Assembly (NCBI RefSeq): GCF_011170085.1
Contig: NZ_BLLI01000016.1
Location: 1-33,835 of the forward strand
Direction: 5' to 3'
Length of the DNA: 33,835 bases
Source: Pseudolactococcus hodotermopsidis
GTDB taxonomy: Bacteria; Bacillota; Bacilli; Lactobacillales; Streptococcaceae
The position numbers and the translations under genes were made by a program. Positions 18,637 to 29,627 of the stretch are shown in pieces. The notes under the pieces were generated by a model that saw only the letters and a program-made list of their open reading frames with translations, ran no database searches and was not told the DNA's origin. The stretch's first letter is position 1. Every line of letters starts with the position of its first letter.

Positions 18637-19845
18637 TTATTTTCGTCGTTTATCCCGTAACTTTTGCTTTCTGCGTACCTTGCGATTTTGCCGAACTTCC
18701 TGTCGATAGGCTGAATTGCCAACATATTCGATTAGATTAAGTAAGGGTGTTCGATTTTCACCCCAAACACCGACCATTTCAATCAAAATATCAAGCCCAA
18801 TGAGACTAAATACAAGTAAGAAAATTCCCCCCCAACGCGAAGAAACATTTAGTATTAGCGCAATGAAAGAAAAAATACTTGCGATACCGTAAATAACCAA
18901 AACTGCCGCATGTTGTGTCAAGCCGAGACTTAAAAGTCTGTGATGTAAGTGCATGCGATCCGCTTCAGCAATGCTACCACCATTGAGTTTTCGACGAACC
19001 ACGGCAACCAAGGTATCAGTTATCGGCACACCCAAAATCAACATCGGTGTTAAAACCGCCACAGCAGTCGCATTTTTTAAGCCTTGTAATGATAACACAG
19101 CAATCATAAAGCCTAAGAATAATGCACCCGTATCCCCCATATAAATCACGGCAGACGGAAAATTATAAGGGAAAAAGCCCGCAATCGCTGCCACCAAAAC
19201 AAAAATCGTAATCGGCAAGTAAACATTAGGCGTCTCCAAAAAGAAGTAAGCAACAAGCCCCATAGTGGTTAAACTGATAATCGAGACACCACCTGCAAGA
19301 CCGTCAAGACCGTCAATCAGATTGACAGCATTCGTGATCGCAAGAATCCAAAAAATGGTCGCAAAAAAGGACAGCCACTCTGGAAAAATCAAGTTCGGAC
19401 CACCAAAAGGAATCTTAAAATTTTCTATGTGACTATTGGTAAAAAACCAAATGACACAAGCTCCCGCGACTTGCCCAAGTAATTTCGTCTTGGCACCAAG
19501 CTCAACAATATCGTCAATGAACCCCGTTAAAGCAACAATTCCACCACCTAAAACAAAGGGTAAAATATAACGAAAATAAGTTGCTTCAACCAAATGATGA
19601 TTGGCAAGACCAACAATTCGCGGTAAAACAAAAAGTGTGATACTAGAAAAGGCAACAACAATTGCCACACCTCCCGCTGACGGCATGGGTTTAGCATTGA
19701 TTCGCCGAGCATTCGGCTTATCCACCGCACCAATCTTATGCGAGATAAGAATCATAAGCGGTGTCAAAATCAACGCAATTATCATCGTCACAATCAGTAT
19801 CAAGATATATTTAAATGAAAATGAAAGCTCAGTTAAGTTTTGCAT
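18637..19845 (-). CDS. tagO: UDP-GlcNAc:undecaprenyl-phosphate GlcNAc-1-phosphate transferase
   Basis: This enzyme starts wall teichoic acid or rhamnose-glucose polysaccharide by placing GlcNAc-1-phosphate on the lipid carrier (TagO, or RgpG in streptococci). It has about ten transmembrane helices and the family motifs FIDDIVEL, NAVNLIDGLDGLAGG, YMGDTGALFLG and the UDP-sugar loop MHLHHRLLSLG. The 402-residue protein ends in a very basic tail (RKVRRKQKLRDKRRK) facing the cytoplasm. Being directly upstream of sufC matches the streptococcal rgpG-suf order. ATG 19845 lies 8 bases after TATAAT, so the mRNA should have almost no leader. Confidence 0.93.
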   Translation of the reverse strand: MQNLTELSFSFKYILILIVTMIIALILTPLMILISHKIGAVDKPNARRINAKPMPSAGGVAIVVAFSSITLFVLPRIVGLANHHLVEATYFRYILPFVLGGGIVALTGFIDDIVELGAKTKLLGQVAGACVIWFFTNSHIENFKIPFGGPNLIFPEWLSFFATIFWILAITNAVNLIDGLDGLAGGVSIISLTTMGLVAYFFLETPNVYLPITIFVLVAAIAGFFPYNFPSAVIYMGDTGALFLGFMIAVLSLQGLKNATAVAVLTPMLILGVPITDTLVAVVRRKLNGGSIAEADRMHLHHRLLSLGLTQHAAVLVIYGIASIFSFIALILNVSSRWGGIFLLVFSLIGLDILIEMVGVWGENRTPLLNLIEYVGNSAYRQEVRQNRKVRRKQKLRDKRRK

Positions 19846-19853
19846 ATACTTCC

Positions 19854-19862
19854 ATTATAACA
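19854..19862 (-). promoter_or_regulatory. Extended -10 promoter of tagO
   Basis: The minus strand reads TGTTATAAT, an extended -10 with perfect TATAAT (19859-19854), 8 bases before the tagO ATG. It overlaps the T-tract of the rpoC terminator. The -35 region is poor, as is common for extended -10 promoters. Confidence 0.65.
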
Positions 19863-19887
19863 AAAAACCGCCCAAAAGAGCAGTTTT
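19860..19887 (-). terminator. Terminator of rpoBC
   Basis: On the minus strand AAAACTGCTC pairs with GGGCGGTTTT (two or three G-T pairs) around TTTT and runs into a T-tract, 7 bases after the rpoC stop. Confidence 0.85.
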
Positions 19888-19894
19888 CATGCAA

Positions 19895-22800
19895 CTATTT
19901 TTCCTCAACAATCGCTTCTTTAGCCACAGACTCCACCACTTCAGGAAGTGCAGGTGCATTTGACAAATCAGCCAAAGGTTCAAGATTACGGTAACGCGCC
20001 ATACCAGTACCAGCTGGAATGATTTTACCGATGATAACATTTTCCTTGAGACCAAGCAATGGATCTTTCTTACCACGAATGGCAGCATCCGTAAGAACAC
20101 GTGTTGTTTCTTGGAATGATGCCGCTGACAAGAATGAGTTGGTTTCAAGCGAGGCTTTGGTAATCCCCATAAGAACAGGACGAGAAGTTGCTGGCGTACC
20201 ACCGTCAAAGAGAATTTGTTGGTTCGCATCCTCAAAATCAGCAATATCCATGAGTGTACCAGGGAGCAAGTCAGTATCGCCTGCATCCATGACACGCACT
20301 TTGCGCAACATTTGACGTACCATAACCTCAATGTGCTTATCGCCGATTTCAACCCCTTGACTACGGTAAACTTTTTGCACTTCAGCAAGTAAATACGTCT
20401 CAACAGAAAGTGTATCGCGCACTTGGAGCAAGTGTTTCGGTTGAATAGACCCTTCCGTCAATGGTGTCCCACGATGAATAAAATCGCCCACTTCAACGTG
20501 CATCCGTGCTGTAAACGGCACTTCATAGGTTCGAGTATCTGTTTCACCCTTGACAGTAACTTCTTTCTTACGTGTCGCTGCCTCTTCAGTAATCTCAACG
20601 ACTTCGCCTGTTACCTCAGTGATAACAGCCTCTCCTTTCGGATTACGTGCCTCAAAGATTTCTTGGATACGCGGCAGACCTTGTGTGATGTCCTCAGATG
20701 ATGCCACACCACCCGTGTGGAATGTCCGCATGGTCAGCTGTGTACCAGGTTCTCCGATAGATTGCGCAGCAATCGTCCCAACTGCCTCCCCAACTTCAAC
20801 CGCATCACCAGTCGCCAAGTTGACACCGTAACAATGTTTACAAACACCATGACGTGTCTTACAAGTAAAGACAGAGCGAATCGTCACTTCTGTGATACCC
20901 GCAGCCACGATTTGCGCTGCGATTTCTTCAGTAATCAGCGTATCTTCACCGACAATAACCTCGTTAGTTTCGGGATGAATCACTGATTTACGCGTATAAC
21001 GCCCATTCAAACGTTCAGAAAGTGGCTCAACCATTTCCTTACCAGTCGCAATATCACTAATCATAAGACCACGGTCACTACCACAGTCATCCTCACGGAT
21101 AATCACATCTTGCGCCACATCAACCAAACGACGTGTCAAATAACCAGAATCGGCTGTTTTCAGCGCCGTATCCGTCATCCCTTTACGCGCACCATGCGTT
21201 GAGAAGAACATTTCCAAAACGGACAAGCCCTCACGGAAGTTGGAAATAATCGGCAATTCCATGATTTTACCATTTGGCGCAGCCATCAGACCACGCATCC
21301 CCGCAAGTTGCGAGAAGTTGGAAATATTACCACGAGCCCCCGAGTCCATCATCATGATGATCGGATTTGACATATCTTGCGCATCAATCAAGCGTTGTTC
21401 AAGTTCTTCTTTAGCACCACGCCAAACATTTGTAATGGAAGTATAACGTTCGTCATCTGTAATCAAACCACGACGGAATTGTTTAGTAATTTCAGCAACC
21501 TTATCATGCGCCTCTTCAATGATGACATGCTTATCTTCAACAACAGGAATATCAGCGATACCCACTGTCAGACCAGCTTTTGTCGAATGATGATAGCCTA
21601 AATCTTTCAGACGGTCAAGCATTTCAGAAGTCAAAGTCGTGCGGAAACGTTTAAAGACTTCGGCAATGATATTTCCCAAATGTTTTTTCTTGAATGGATC
21701 AATCAGCTCAAGATTTTCAATAAAGGCTTTGACATCTTCGCCCAATGGCAAGAAGAAACGATCTGCCGTTTGTGTCGTCAAGTTTTCTTGTGTTGGTTCA
21801 TTTAGATAAGGAAACTCCTCAGGCATAATCGCATTGAAAAGAATCTTCCCAACAGTTGTTGCCATGATTTTATCTTTTTGATTGTCAGTCCAAGGTTTGT
21901 TGAGTGATTTCGTCGCAATGCCAACACGTGTGTGCAGATGAACATAGCCATTGCGCCAAGCAATTTCAGCCTCATCAGCATTAGCAAAGACCATGCCTTC
22001 ACCCTCACGACCAGCCTCTTCCATGGTAATGTAGTAATTCCCCAAGACCATATCTTGAGATGGTGTCACGACTGGCTTACCATCTTTCGGGTTGAGGATA
22101 TGCTCCGCAGCCAACATGAGAATGCGCGCCTCAGCTTGTGCCTCCTCAGAAAGTGGCAAGTGAATCGCCATTTGGTCACCATCAAAATCGGCATTGTAAG
22201 CCTCACACACAAGTGGGTGAAGTCGAATGGCACGCCCGTCAATCAAAACTGGCTCAAAGGCTTGGATACCAAGCCTATGGAGAGTAGGTGCGCGGTTGAG
22301 AAGCACTGGGTGTTCCTTAATCACATCTTCCAAAACGTCCCAAACATCTGGATCTTGACGTTCAACCTTACGTTTTGCCGCCCGAATATTCGGTGCCATA
22401 TCGCGCGCAACAACCTCGTGCATCACAAACGGTTTAAACAGCTCAATCGCCATTTCACGTGGCACGCCACATTGATACATCTTCAAAGTCGGACCAACAA
22501 CGATAACCGAACGACCAGAATAGTCAACACGTTTACCGAGCAAGTTTTGACGAAAACGTCCTTGTTTTCCTTTGAGCATGTGGCTGAGCGATTTGAGCGG
22601 TCGATTACCAGGTCCTGTAATCGGACGACCACGGCGACCATTGTCTACCAAAGCATCAACAGCTTCTTGGAGCATCCGTTTTTCATTTTGGACAATGATA
22701 TTTGGCGCATTTAACTCCATTAGACGTTTGAGACGGTTGTTACGGTTAATCACACGACGATAGAGGTCGTTTAAGTCAGAAGTCGCAAAACGTCCGCCGT

Positions 22801-23536
22801 CCAGTTGCACCATTGGGCGCAAATCTGGTGGAATGACTGGCAAAACATTTAAAACCATCCATTCCAATTTATTACCCGATTTATTGAACGCATCTAAAAC
22901 ATCCAAACGTCGAATGGCTTTGACACGTTTTTGACCACTTGCCGTTTGCAATTCTTCTTTGAGTGCTGAAATTTCTGTTGGCAAATCAACATTTTTCAGC
23001 AAGTCCTGAATCGCCTCAGCACCCATTTTAGCAACGAATGATCCGAAACCATTTTTAAGCATTTGTTCACGATATTCGCGTTCAGTCAACAATTGTTTCT
23101 TTTCAAGCGTTGTTTGTTTGGGGTCAATGACCACATAACTTGCAAAATAGATGATTTCTTCAAGCGAACGTGGACTCATATCAAGCGCCAAGCCCATACG
23201 TGACGGAATACCTTTGAAATACCAAATGTGTGATGTTGGTGCAGCAAGTTCAATATGCCCCATGCGTTCACGGCGAACCTTGGCACGTGTGACTTGGACA
23301 CCACAAATTTCACAGACTTGATTTTTATAGAAAACGCCTTTTAGCTTACCACAGCTACATTCCCAGTCTTTTGAGGGACCGAAAATTCGCTCATCAAAAA
23401 GCCCTTCGCGTTCTGGTTTTTGTGTACGATAGTTGATTGTTTCTGGTTTTTTGACTTCACCAAAAGACCAAAAACGGATTTTTTGAGGAGACGCAATCCC
23501 AATTTGCATACTCTCAAATTTATTTACATCGACCAT
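19895..23536 (-). CDS. rpoC: RNA polymerase beta' subunit
   Basis: This is the catalytic subunit of RNA polymerase. The 1213-residue protein has the N-terminal zinc site ([10 protein letters not shown] with CEICG, about 60-78), the active-site NADFDGDQM (Mg-binding aspartates, about 449-457), the second zinc cluster [11 protein letters not shown] near 883-893 and the trigger loop region [18 protein letters not shown]. The start ATG 23536 has CAGGAG 6 bases upstream. The gene follows rpoB by 89 bases. The tail ([13 protein letters not shown]) is acidic and variable. Length is typical of streptococci and lactococci. Confidence 0.98.
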   Translation of the reverse strand: MVDVNKFESMQIGIASPQKIRFWSFGEVKKPETINYRTQKPEREGLFDERIFGPSKDWECSCGKLKGVFYKNQVCEICGVQVTRAKVRRERMGHIELAAPTSHIWYFKGIPSRMGLALDMSPRSLEEIIYFASYVVIDPKQTTLEKKQLLTEREYREQMLKNGFGSFVAKMGAEAIQDLLKNVDLPTEISALKEELQTASGQKRVKAIRRLDVLDAFNKSGNKLEWMVLNVLPVIPPDLRPMVQLDGGRFATSDLNDLYRRVINRNNRLKRLMELNAPNIIVQNEKRMLQEAVDALVDNGRRGRPITGPGNRPLKSLSHMLKGKQGRFRQNLLGKRVDYSGRSVIVVGPTLKMYQCGVPREMAIELFKPFVMHEVVARDMAPNIRAAKRKVERQDPDVWDVLEDVIKEHPVLLNRAPTLHRLGIQAFEPVLIDGRAIRLHPLVCEAYNADFDGDQMAIHLPLSEEAQAEARILMLAAEHILNPKDGKPVVTPSQDMVLGNYYITMEEAGREGEGMVFANADEAEIAWRNGYVHLHTRVGIATKSLNKPWTDNQKDKIMATTVGKILFNAIMPEEFPYLNEPTQENLTTQTADRFFLPLGEDVKAFIENLELIDPFKKKHLGNIIAEVFKRFRTTLTSEMLDRLKDLGYHHSTKAGLTVGIADIPVVEDKHVIIEEAHDKVAEITKQFRRGLITDDERYTSITNVWRGAKEELEQRLIDAQDMSNPIIMMMDSGARGNISNFSQLAGMRGLMAAPNGKIMELPIISNFREGLSVLEMFFSTHGARKGMTDTALKTADSGYLTRRLVDVAQDVIIREDDCGSDRGLMISDIATGKEMVEPLSERLNGRYTRKSVIHPETNEVIVGEDTLITEEIAAQIVAAGITEVTIRSVFTCKTRHGVCKHCYGVNLATGDAVEVGEAVGTIAAQSIGEPGTQLTMRTFHTGGVASSEDITQGLPRIQEIFEARNPKGEAVITEVTGEVVEITEEAATRKKEVTVKGETDTRTYEVPFTARMHVEVGDFIHRGTPLTEGSIQPKHLLQVRDTLSVETYLLAEVQKVYRSQGVEIGDKHIEVMVRQMLRKVRVMDAGDTDLLPGTLMDIADFEDANQQILFDGGTPATSRPVLMGITKASLETNSFLSAASFQETTRVLTDAAIRGKKDPLLGLKENVIIGKIIPAGTGMARYRNLEPLADLSNAPALPEVVESVAKEAIVEEK

Positions 23537-23625
23537 TTTTTCTCCTGTTTTGAGAAGATAATATCACTTTTAGATAAAATCTTTTGTTTTCGGTTTCTGT
23601 TTTTCTGAAATAGACTAGACAGCAG

Positions 23626-26600
23626 TCAATCAGATTTATTCAGTTTTTCAGCTACTGATTGTTCAATTGCAGCATCTTCTATGGCAACAGCTGCTGCCAC
23701 TTCTGCTTCTTTCTTCTCTAGCATTTCAACTGTTACTTCAACTTCTTTTTCATTGCGCGGATCAGTATCGTCGTCAAGTTCACGAAGTTCCAAGACATTT
23801 TCATCTACATCCAAGACTTTCATATCAAGTCCGAGTGACTGCAATTCTTTGACTAAAACGCGGAATGATTCTGGTAAACCTGGTGCAGGAATTTTTTCTC
23901 CCTTGACAATCGCCTCATACGCTTTTGTTCGACCAACGACATCATCAGATTTATAGGTCAGAATTTCTTGCAAAATATTGGCTGCGCCATACGCCTCAAG
24001 CGCCCATACTTCCATTTCCCCGAAACGTTGCCCACCAAACTGCGCTTTACCGCCGAGTGGTTGTTGGGTCACGAGTGAGTAAGGACCGACAGAACGCGCA
24101 TGGAGCTTGTCGTCAACCATGTGGTGAAGTTTGATCATGTACATGACACCGACTGACACGCGGTTATCAAAGGCCTCGCCAGTCCGTCCGTCATAAAGCA
24201 CGGTCTTAGCATCATCTGCCATGCCCGCCTCTTTGACCGTTGCCCAGATGTCCTCATCACGCGCCCCATCAAAAACAGGCGTTGCGATATGCAAATCAAG
24301 CGTGCGAGCTGCCATACCAAGATGGAGTTCCATAACTTGCCCGATATTCATCCGTGATGGTACACCGAGCGGGTTAAGCATGATGTCAACAGGCGTGCCG
24401 TCTGGCAGATAGGGCATATCCTCAACTGGTAAAATGCGGGAAACAACCCCTTTATTACCATGACGACCCGCCATTTTATCGCCAACATGAATCTTACGTT
24501 TTTGGACAATGAAAACACGCACAAGGGTATTGACACCTGTTTGGAGTTCATCGCCATTTTCACGACGGAAAATCTTGACATCATGGACGATACCATCAGC
24601 ACCGTGTGGCACACGAAGTGACGTATCGCGAACTTCCCGCGCTTTTTCACCGAAAATGGCACGGAGCAAACGTTCTTCAGGTGTCGGATCAGTTTCGCCT
24701 TTCGGTGTCACTTTACCAACAAGAATATCGCCCTCTTTGACCTCAGCACCAATGCGAATAATCCCAAATTCATCCAAATGACGCATGGCATCTTCACCAA
24801 CGTTTGGAATTTCACGTGTAATTTCTTCTGGCCCAAGCTTTGTTTCGCGCGTTTCAGATTCATATTCTTCGATTGCAATGGAAGTATAAACGTCATCTTT
24901 GACAAGACGTTCACTCATGATAACGGCATCCTCGAAGTTATAACCTTCCCAAGTCATATAGGCAACGAGTGGATTTTGACCAAGCGCCATTTCTCCGCCC
25001 TCCATAGAAGGGCCATTACCAATGATTTCGCCTTTATCAACCTTATCGCCAACATTGACAAGTGGGCGTTGGTTGTAAGACGTTCCCGAGTTTGAACGAC
25101 GATATTTGGTCACTGTATATTTGTCCAACTCGCCAGTTGTGCGACGAATGCGAATCTCCGCACCGTCAACGTACTCAACTGTTCCGTCATATTTAGAAAG
25201 AATCGCAGCTCCCGAATCATGTGCAGCCTGATGTTCCATACCAGTCCCAACATACGGCGCATGCGGATCAATCAATGGGACAGCTTGCCGTTGCATGTTC
25301 GCACCCATAAGGGCACGGTTGGAGTCATCATTTTCTAGGAAAGGAATACAAGCCGTCGCAACTGCTACTACCTGTTTTGGCGAAACGTCCATAAAGTCAG
25401 CTTTTTCAGCCTCAACTTCGATATTATTACCACGCGTCCGCGCCATGACAGTAGCCACGGCAAATTGATTGTCTTTTGCCAATGGCGAATTAGCTTGCGC
25501 CACGATATAGTTATCTTCTTCATCAGCTGTCAGATAATGAATCTCGTCTGTCACAACACCAGTTGCATGGTCAATACGACGATATGGCGACATGACAAAG
25601 CCATACTCATTGATACGACCAAATGATGACAAGTTGTTAATCAAACCAATGTTTGGTCCTTCGGGTGTTTCAATCGGACACATACGCCCATAATGCGTAT
25701 AATGCACGTCACGAACTTCATAGCCCGCACGGTCACGTGTCAAACCACCAGGTCCTAAGGCCGACAAACGACGTTTGTGAGACAACTCTGACAAGGGATT
25801 ATGCTGATCCATGAACTGTGACAACTGCGAACTACCAAAAAATTCCTTGATAGCAGCCGTCACTGGTCGGATATTAATCAAACTTTGCGGTGTCATATTT
25901 TGGTCATCAGCTGAACTCATCCGCTCACGAATGACACGCTCCATACGACTAAGACCGATACGAACTTGGTTTTGCAACAACTCACCAACTGAGCGAATCC
26001 GACGATTTCCCAAGTGGTCAATATCGTCCACACGTCCAATATTGTCATTCAGACCAAGCCAATAATTGACATTAGCGATAATATCAGCAGGTGTCAAATT
26101 GCGTACTTCTGCTGGAATTTGACCATTTGAAATCACGTTGACAACTTTTTCTGGATCTTTTGGCGAGATAACTTTGACGACTTGAATATCAACTGGTTCA
26201 GTTAAAACAGCGTCATCTGACGGATAAAGTGTGACAGTGTTCAGACCATTATCAAGTTCTGTCTCAATCGAATCAAGCACCTCACGTGACAAGACTGTGT
26301 TAGCATCCACTAAAATCTCACCCGTTTCACCACTCACAAGCGGTTCTGCCAAAGTTAAACCTAACAAACGATTTTTAAGCGCCAACTTTTTGTTGACTTT
26401 ATAACGCCCAACTGGCGCAAAATCATAGCGACGTGGGTCAAAGAAACGCGCTGTTAAAAGGCTACGAGAGCTGTCAGCAGTTTTTGGCTCGCCCGGACGC
26501 AGACGATCATAGATGTCTTTGAGCGCCTCTTCGGTACGTGTATCGCTAGCATTTTTGTGAATATCTTTTTCAATGGTTGCACGCAAAAGGTCACTATCGC

Positions 26601-27234
26601 CGAGAATTTCAAAAATATCATCATCCGAACCAAAACCAAGCGCACGAAAAATCGTCGTAAACGGCAATTTACGTGTGCGGTCAATCCGAACATAGCCGAT
26701 ACCCTTGGCATCCGTGTCAAGCTCAAACCAAGCCCCACGGTTAGGAATGGTCGTATGACCATAAGATTCGAGACCATTTTTATCCACTTTTGGATGGAAA
26801 TAAGTCCCTGGCGAACGTACCAATTGGGAAACGATAATTCGTTCAGCACCATTGATGATGAAAGTTCCCATTTCAGTCATGAGCGGGAAATCACCAAAGA
26901 AAACTTCTTGATTTTTCAGCTCACCAGTTTCATTATCAACAAGACGAAAAGTCACGGTTAAGGGTGCCGAGTAGTTGGCATCATGCGCACGCGCTTCCTC
27001 AATCGTGTATTTAGGGTCTTTCATTTCATAACCGACAAATTCTAGGAATTTCGTTCCCGCAAAGTTGTCGATTGGCAACATTTCTTTGAAGACATCAGCC
27101 AAAGCCTTGTCCAAGAAATTTTGATAAGAATCGGTTTGAATTTCGATCAAATTCGGCAAATCAAGTACTTCTTTGATTCGCGAAAAACTGCGTCTTGTAC
27201 GGTGTTTACCGTATGCTACGTCATGTCCTGCCAA
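23626..27234 (-). CDS. rpoB: RNA polymerase beta subunit
   Basis: RpoB forms much of the RNA polymerase core and the rifampicin pocket. I choose the TTG at 27234 because GAGGAG precedes it by 7 bases and the product ([19 protein letters not shown]) then begins like other RpoB N-termini; the longer frame from 27288 adds 18 residues with no support. That gives 1202 residues. Rifampicin cluster 1 reads [20 protein letters not shown] then LSALGPGG, with the usual Gln, Asp, His and Ser, so no classical resistance change is seen. The C-terminus is rich in Glu and Ala. It is co-transcribed with rpoC behind a long structured leader. Confidence 0.97.
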   Translation of the reverse strand: MAGHDVAYGKHRTRRSFSRIKEVLDLPNLIEIQTDSYQNFLDKALADVFKEMLPIDNFAGTKFLEFVGYEMKDPKYTIEEARAHDANYSAPLTVTFRLVDNETGELKNQEVFFGDFPLMTEMGTFIINGAERIIVSQLVRSPGTYFHPKVDKNGLESYGHTTIPNRGAWFELDTDAKGIGYVRIDRTRKLPFTTIFRALGFGSDDDIFEILGDSDLLRATIEKDIHKNASDTRTEEALKDIYDRLRPGEPKTADSSRSLLTARFFDPRRYDFAPVGRYKVNKKLALKNRLLGLTLAEPLVSGETGEILVDANTVLSREVLDSIETELDNGLNTVTLYPSDDAVLTEPVDIQVVKVISPKDPEKVVNVISNGQIPAEVRNLTPADIIANVNYWLGLNDNIGRVDDIDHLGNRRIRSVGELLQNQVRIGLSRMERVIRERMSSADDQNMTPQSLINIRPVTAAIKEFFGSSQLSQFMDQHNPLSELSHKRRLSALGPGGLTRDRAGYEVRDVHYTHYGRMCPIETPEGPNIGLINNLSSFGRINEYGFVMSPYRRIDHATGVVTDEIHYLTADEEDNYIVAQANSPLAKDNQFAVATVMARTRGNNIEVEAEKADFMDVSPKQVVAVATACIPFLENDDSNRALMGANMQRQAVPLIDPHAPYVGTGMEHQAAHDSGAAILSKYDGTVEYVDGAEIRIRRTTGELDKYTVTKYRRSNSGTSYNQRPLVNVGDKVDKGEIIGNGPSMEGGEMALGQNPLVAYMTWEGYNFEDAVIMSERLVKDDVYTSIAIEEYESETRETKLGPEEITREIPNVGEDAMRHLDEFGIIRIGAEVKEGDILVGKVTPKGETDPTPEERLLRAIFGEKAREVRDTSLRVPHGADGIVHDVKIFRRENGDELQTGVNTLVRVFIVQKRKIHVGDKMAGRHGNKGVVSRILPVEDMPYLPDGTPVDIMLNPLGVPSRMNIGQVMELHLGMAARTLDLHIATPVFDGARDEDIWATVKEAGMADDAKTVLYDGRTGEAFDNRVSVGVMYMIKLHHMVDDKLHARSVGPYSLVTQQPLGGKAQFGGQRFGEMEVWALEAYGAANILQEILTYKSDDVVGRTKAYEAIVKGEKIPAPGLPESFRVLVKELQSLGLDMKVLDVDENVLELRELDDDTDPRNEKEVEVTVEMLEKKEAEVAAAVAIEDAAIEQSVAEKLNKSD

Positions 27235-27309
27235 GATCTTCTCCTCATAAAAATTAAGTGAATTTGCGATAGGTTTCAAAATAACCATATCTAGGGTTTA
27301 TTTTGAAAA

Positions 27310-27376
27310 TTTGGGTTTGTCGGTTACTGTTTCTCTCTGCTTCCAGTTGGTCATCAATTTGACCAACAAACAGTTT
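27310..27376 (-). ncRNA. rpoB leader RNA, probable Lacto-rpoB motif
   Basis: A compact structure lies 75-140 bases before rpoB. Bases 27374-27368 (ACTGTTT) pair with 27332-27326, enclosing a perfect 8-bp hairpin (27367-27360 with 27353-27346). An alternative 9-bp pairing, 27370-27362 with 27324-27316, competes with both. A conserved RNA called Lacto-rpoB is known upstream of rpoB in Lactobacillales; placement here fits, but I could not check the consensus. Confidence 0.6.
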
Positions 27377-27439
27377 TTGGAATTTTCAGAAACATTTTTT
27401 TTGCGTTACATTTCATGAATTTCATTCGTGCAAGACAGC

Positions 27440-27473
27440 AAAAAAAGCAACGAAAATACGGATTCTCGTTGCT
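27440..27473 (-). terminator. Terminator-like hairpin inside the rpoB leader
   Basis: On the minus strand AGCAACGA pairs with TCGTTGCT and is followed by seven T. It lies between the strong rpoB promoter and the gene, so it would act as an attenuator of rpoBC rather than a pepO terminator, which has its own. Confidence 0.7.
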
Positions 27474-27482
27474 CACAAAAGC

Positions 27483-27504
27483 CGTGGGGACAATATTTCC
27501 CACG
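27483..27504 (-). other. Hairpin near 5' end of rpoB leader
   Basis: CGTGGG (27504-27499) pairs with CCCACG (27488-27483) around a 10-base loop, about 20 bases after the predicted transcription start. It may take part in leader folding. Confidence 0.5.
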
Positions 27505-27530
27505 ATTTTTGCCGACAAACTGTTTAATTT

Positions 27531-27559
27531 ATTATAGCATATTTTTAATTGCTTTTCAA
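27531..27559 (-). promoter_or_regulatory. Strong rpoBC promoter
   Basis: TTGAAA (27559-27554), a 17-base spacer and perfect TATAAT (27536-27531) with extended TGC context. Transcription should start near 27524, giving a leader of about 290 bases. Confidence 0.85.
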
Positions 27560-27576
27560 GGTGCGACAAAAATCGC

Positions 27577-27607
27577 AAAAAACGAACAATAAAAATCATT
27601 CGTTTTT
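27577..27607 (-). terminator. Terminator of pepO
   Basis: AAAAACGAA pairs with TTCGTTTTT over a 12-base loop, 11 bases after the pepO stop, with the T-tract on the minus strand. It ends about 18 bases before the rpoB -35. Confidence 0.85.
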
Positions 27608-27617
27608 ATAACTTATT

Positions 27618-29501
27618 CTACCAAATCTTAACGCGTTTATCTTCATCACGCCACATGCCGTCGCCTTTTTTAATCTCGAAAGTTTCAAAAAATTCGTCCA
27701 GATTGGTCGGATGAACGTTGGCACGGAGCTTACCTGGTGCATGAACATCAGCACTCAGTAGCATTTGTTGGTAATCTTGACTAGCTTTCATCCGCCAAAT
27801 CGTTCCCCATTGGGTAAAGAACTCTGTCAAATCAGCGGTTGGTTCACGTAGAGCAGCGGTCATGGCAGCTGTCAAACCGCCTGCATCGGCAATATTTTCA
27901 GATACAACCAATTTACCATTGACCTTGCCACCAGCGACTTCTAAACCGTCAAATTCCGCAATCATCAACGCTTGCTTTTCTTCAAAGGCTTTAAAGTCCT
28001 CGTCTGTCCACCAATTATTCATATTGCCAAATTCATCGAAAAGTGCACCGTTATTGTCAAAAGCGTGAGAAATTTCATGGGCAATCACCGCACCAATGCC
28101 ACCGTAATTCTGACTAGGCGTTTGCTCAGTCGCCGAGTAAAATGGCTTTTGAAGAATCGCCGCTGGAAAGACAATCGTATTGCTATCAGGACTAAAGTAA
28201 GCATTAACCATATGCGCAGGCATGTGCCACTCTGTCTTATCAACAGGTTCAGCAAACTTTGCGTAATGACGTTTAGTACGCGCACGACTAAACCTCACAA
28301 CATCTTCATAAATACTAGCATTGCCAACCACAAACGACTTGTAAAGCTCAGGCAATTTGTCGGGAAAACCAATAAAAACTGTCATCGTATCAAGTTTTTT
28401 AATCGCTTTATCAATCGTTGCACGACTCAGCCAAGTATTGCTGTCAAGGCGCTCTTGATAAACTTTAATCATCTGACTTGTCATGTGTTTAACGTCAGCT
28501 TTAGCTGCTTCGCCAAAATATTTATGTCCATAATAAAGACCGACTGCTTGTGAAAATTGACCAGTTGCCAAGTCAAAAGCATGTTTTTCTTGCGAACGAG
28601 CTGCAGCTGTTCCTGAAATCGCACGAGAAAATTCGCCACCAAGAATCCGCATCTCATCTGACAAATAGCTTGTCGCACCGCGCGCAACATTTACCAATAA
28701 CCAAGATTTAATCAAGTCAAAATTCTCATGATTGACGATTTTATCAAAGTTGGCATAAAAACGTTTTTCGTAAACGACAACTTTTTCAGGCAATTTTCCA
28801 AGCAAATCAGTTATCAATTTATTAAAATTAACAGTTTGGCTAGCCGCAATAAAATCAGCAATCGCTACTGGATTGTATAAATCAGCGTATTTAGCCCATT
28901 CTTCTGAGGTATTAACATATTGCGCCAAAATTGCATCAAACTTAATTGCATTATCAGCTGTTGTTGTCGAAAAATCATTGGTATAACCAAAACGTTCAAG
29001 AATTTCAGTCGTATTTTTCTTGTAAATCGCAAGTAAGTCAGCCTTTCGCGGATGTTCATCGGCATAGAAAGTCGTGTCAGGCAAAATAAGTTTCGCACCA
29101 GAAAAAATCAGCGCATAATGCACGGCATCTTTCATGTCTGTATCAACAGATAAACTAAAAGGTAAGACAGCTTGACTATTGAAGATGAAATCAGCTAACT
29201 TGCTTTCAAAATCAGCAAAATCACGTAAATTTTCGACTTTTTCAAGCTCTGGTTTGACAGGTGCAACTCCAAACTCAAAACGCTCAATAAAATCGCCAGC
29301 TTTTTTATAAAACTTGCCAAATTCAGCCATGACAGGATCGTCAAATGTTGTGACAGTGGCAAAATCTGCCATTAACGTTTTCTCATTGTGAATGACAAGC
29401 TCATCAAAAGCTGCAATTCTTGGCCGATCTGACGGAATTTCCGTCTTTTCAAGCCAATCAGCATTGATTGCCTCAAACAAATCATCTTTTACACTTACCA
29501 T
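27618..29501 (-). CDS. pepO: Endopeptidase PepO (M13 family)
   Basis: PepO is a zinc metalloendopeptidase that cuts oligopeptides inside the cell. The 627-residue protein has no signal peptide or anchor, as in lactococcal PepO. It carries NAYFSPDSNTIVFPA, the zinc site HEISHAFD (about 475) and ENIADAGG (about 535, third ligand Glu) and ends in VKIW, a typical M13 end with tryptophan. The N-terminus DDLFEAINADWLE is family-like. ATG 29501 follows an AAGAGAAC stretch, a weak site. It is probably a single-gene transcript with the terminator downstream; an extended -10 TGTTACAAT lies about 35 bases upstream. Confidence 0.95.
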   Translation of the reverse strand: MVSVKDDLFEAINADWLEKTEIPSDRPRIAAFDELVIHNEKTLMADFATVTTFDDPVMAEFGKFYKKAGDFIERFEFGVAPVKPELEKVENLRDFADFESKLADFIFNSQAVLPFSLSVDTDMKDAVHYALIFSGAKLILPDTTFYADEHPRKADLLAIYKKNTTEILERFGYTNDFSTTTADNAIKFDAILAQYVNTSEEWAKYADLYNPVAIADFIAASQTVNFNKLITDLLGKLPEKVVVYEKRFYANFDKIVNHENFDLIKSWLLVNVARGATSYLSDEMRILGGEFSRAISGTAAARSQEKHAFDLATGQFSQAVGLYYGHKYFGEAAKADVKHMTSQMIKVYQERLDSNTWLSRATIDKAIKKLDTMTVFIGFPDKLPELYKSFVVGNASIYEDVVRFSRARTKRHYAKFAEPVDKTEWHMPAHMVNAYFSPDSNTIVFPAAILQKPFYSATEQTPSQNYGGIGAVIAHEISHAFDNNGALFDEFGNMNNWWTDEDFKAFEEKQALMIAEFDGLEVAGGKVNGKLVVSENIADAGGLTAAMTAALREPTADLTEFFTQWGTIWRMKASQDYQQMLLSADVHAPGKLRANVHPTNLDEFFETFEIKKGDGMWRDEDKRVKIW

Positions 29502-29627
29502 ATTGTTCTCTTTTCTATTTTTGATATATCTTAATTGTAACAGATTTTTGGCTAAAAAACGTCAAGTTGTTAATCAACAACACTTTTAGTTTCATTTTTT
29601 AACATTTTAAATGTTTTCAACCTCAAA
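29502..29627 (-). promoter_or_regulatory. Gap holding gfo terminator and pepO promoter candidates
   Basis: GTTGTTGATTAACAAC (29567-29582 region) forms a 6-bp hairpin followed by GACG and six T on the minus strand, a moderate terminator for the oxidoreductase. TTGACG (29565-29560) and TACAAT (29539-29534) are 20 bases apart, a long spacing that the extended TG may offset. An AACATTT/AAATGTT palindrome lies just after the oxidoreductase stop. Confidence 0.4.

Noticed and set aside
21932-22714. Long open frame antisense to rpoC (260 codons)
   Set aside because: It is a mirror of rpoC codons, with no ribosome binding site and a composition set by the opposite strand.
26000-26020. Rifampicin resistance change in rpoB
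   Set aside because: The cluster-1 residues (Gln, Asp, His, Ser in [17 protein letters not shown]) are all the sensitive type.
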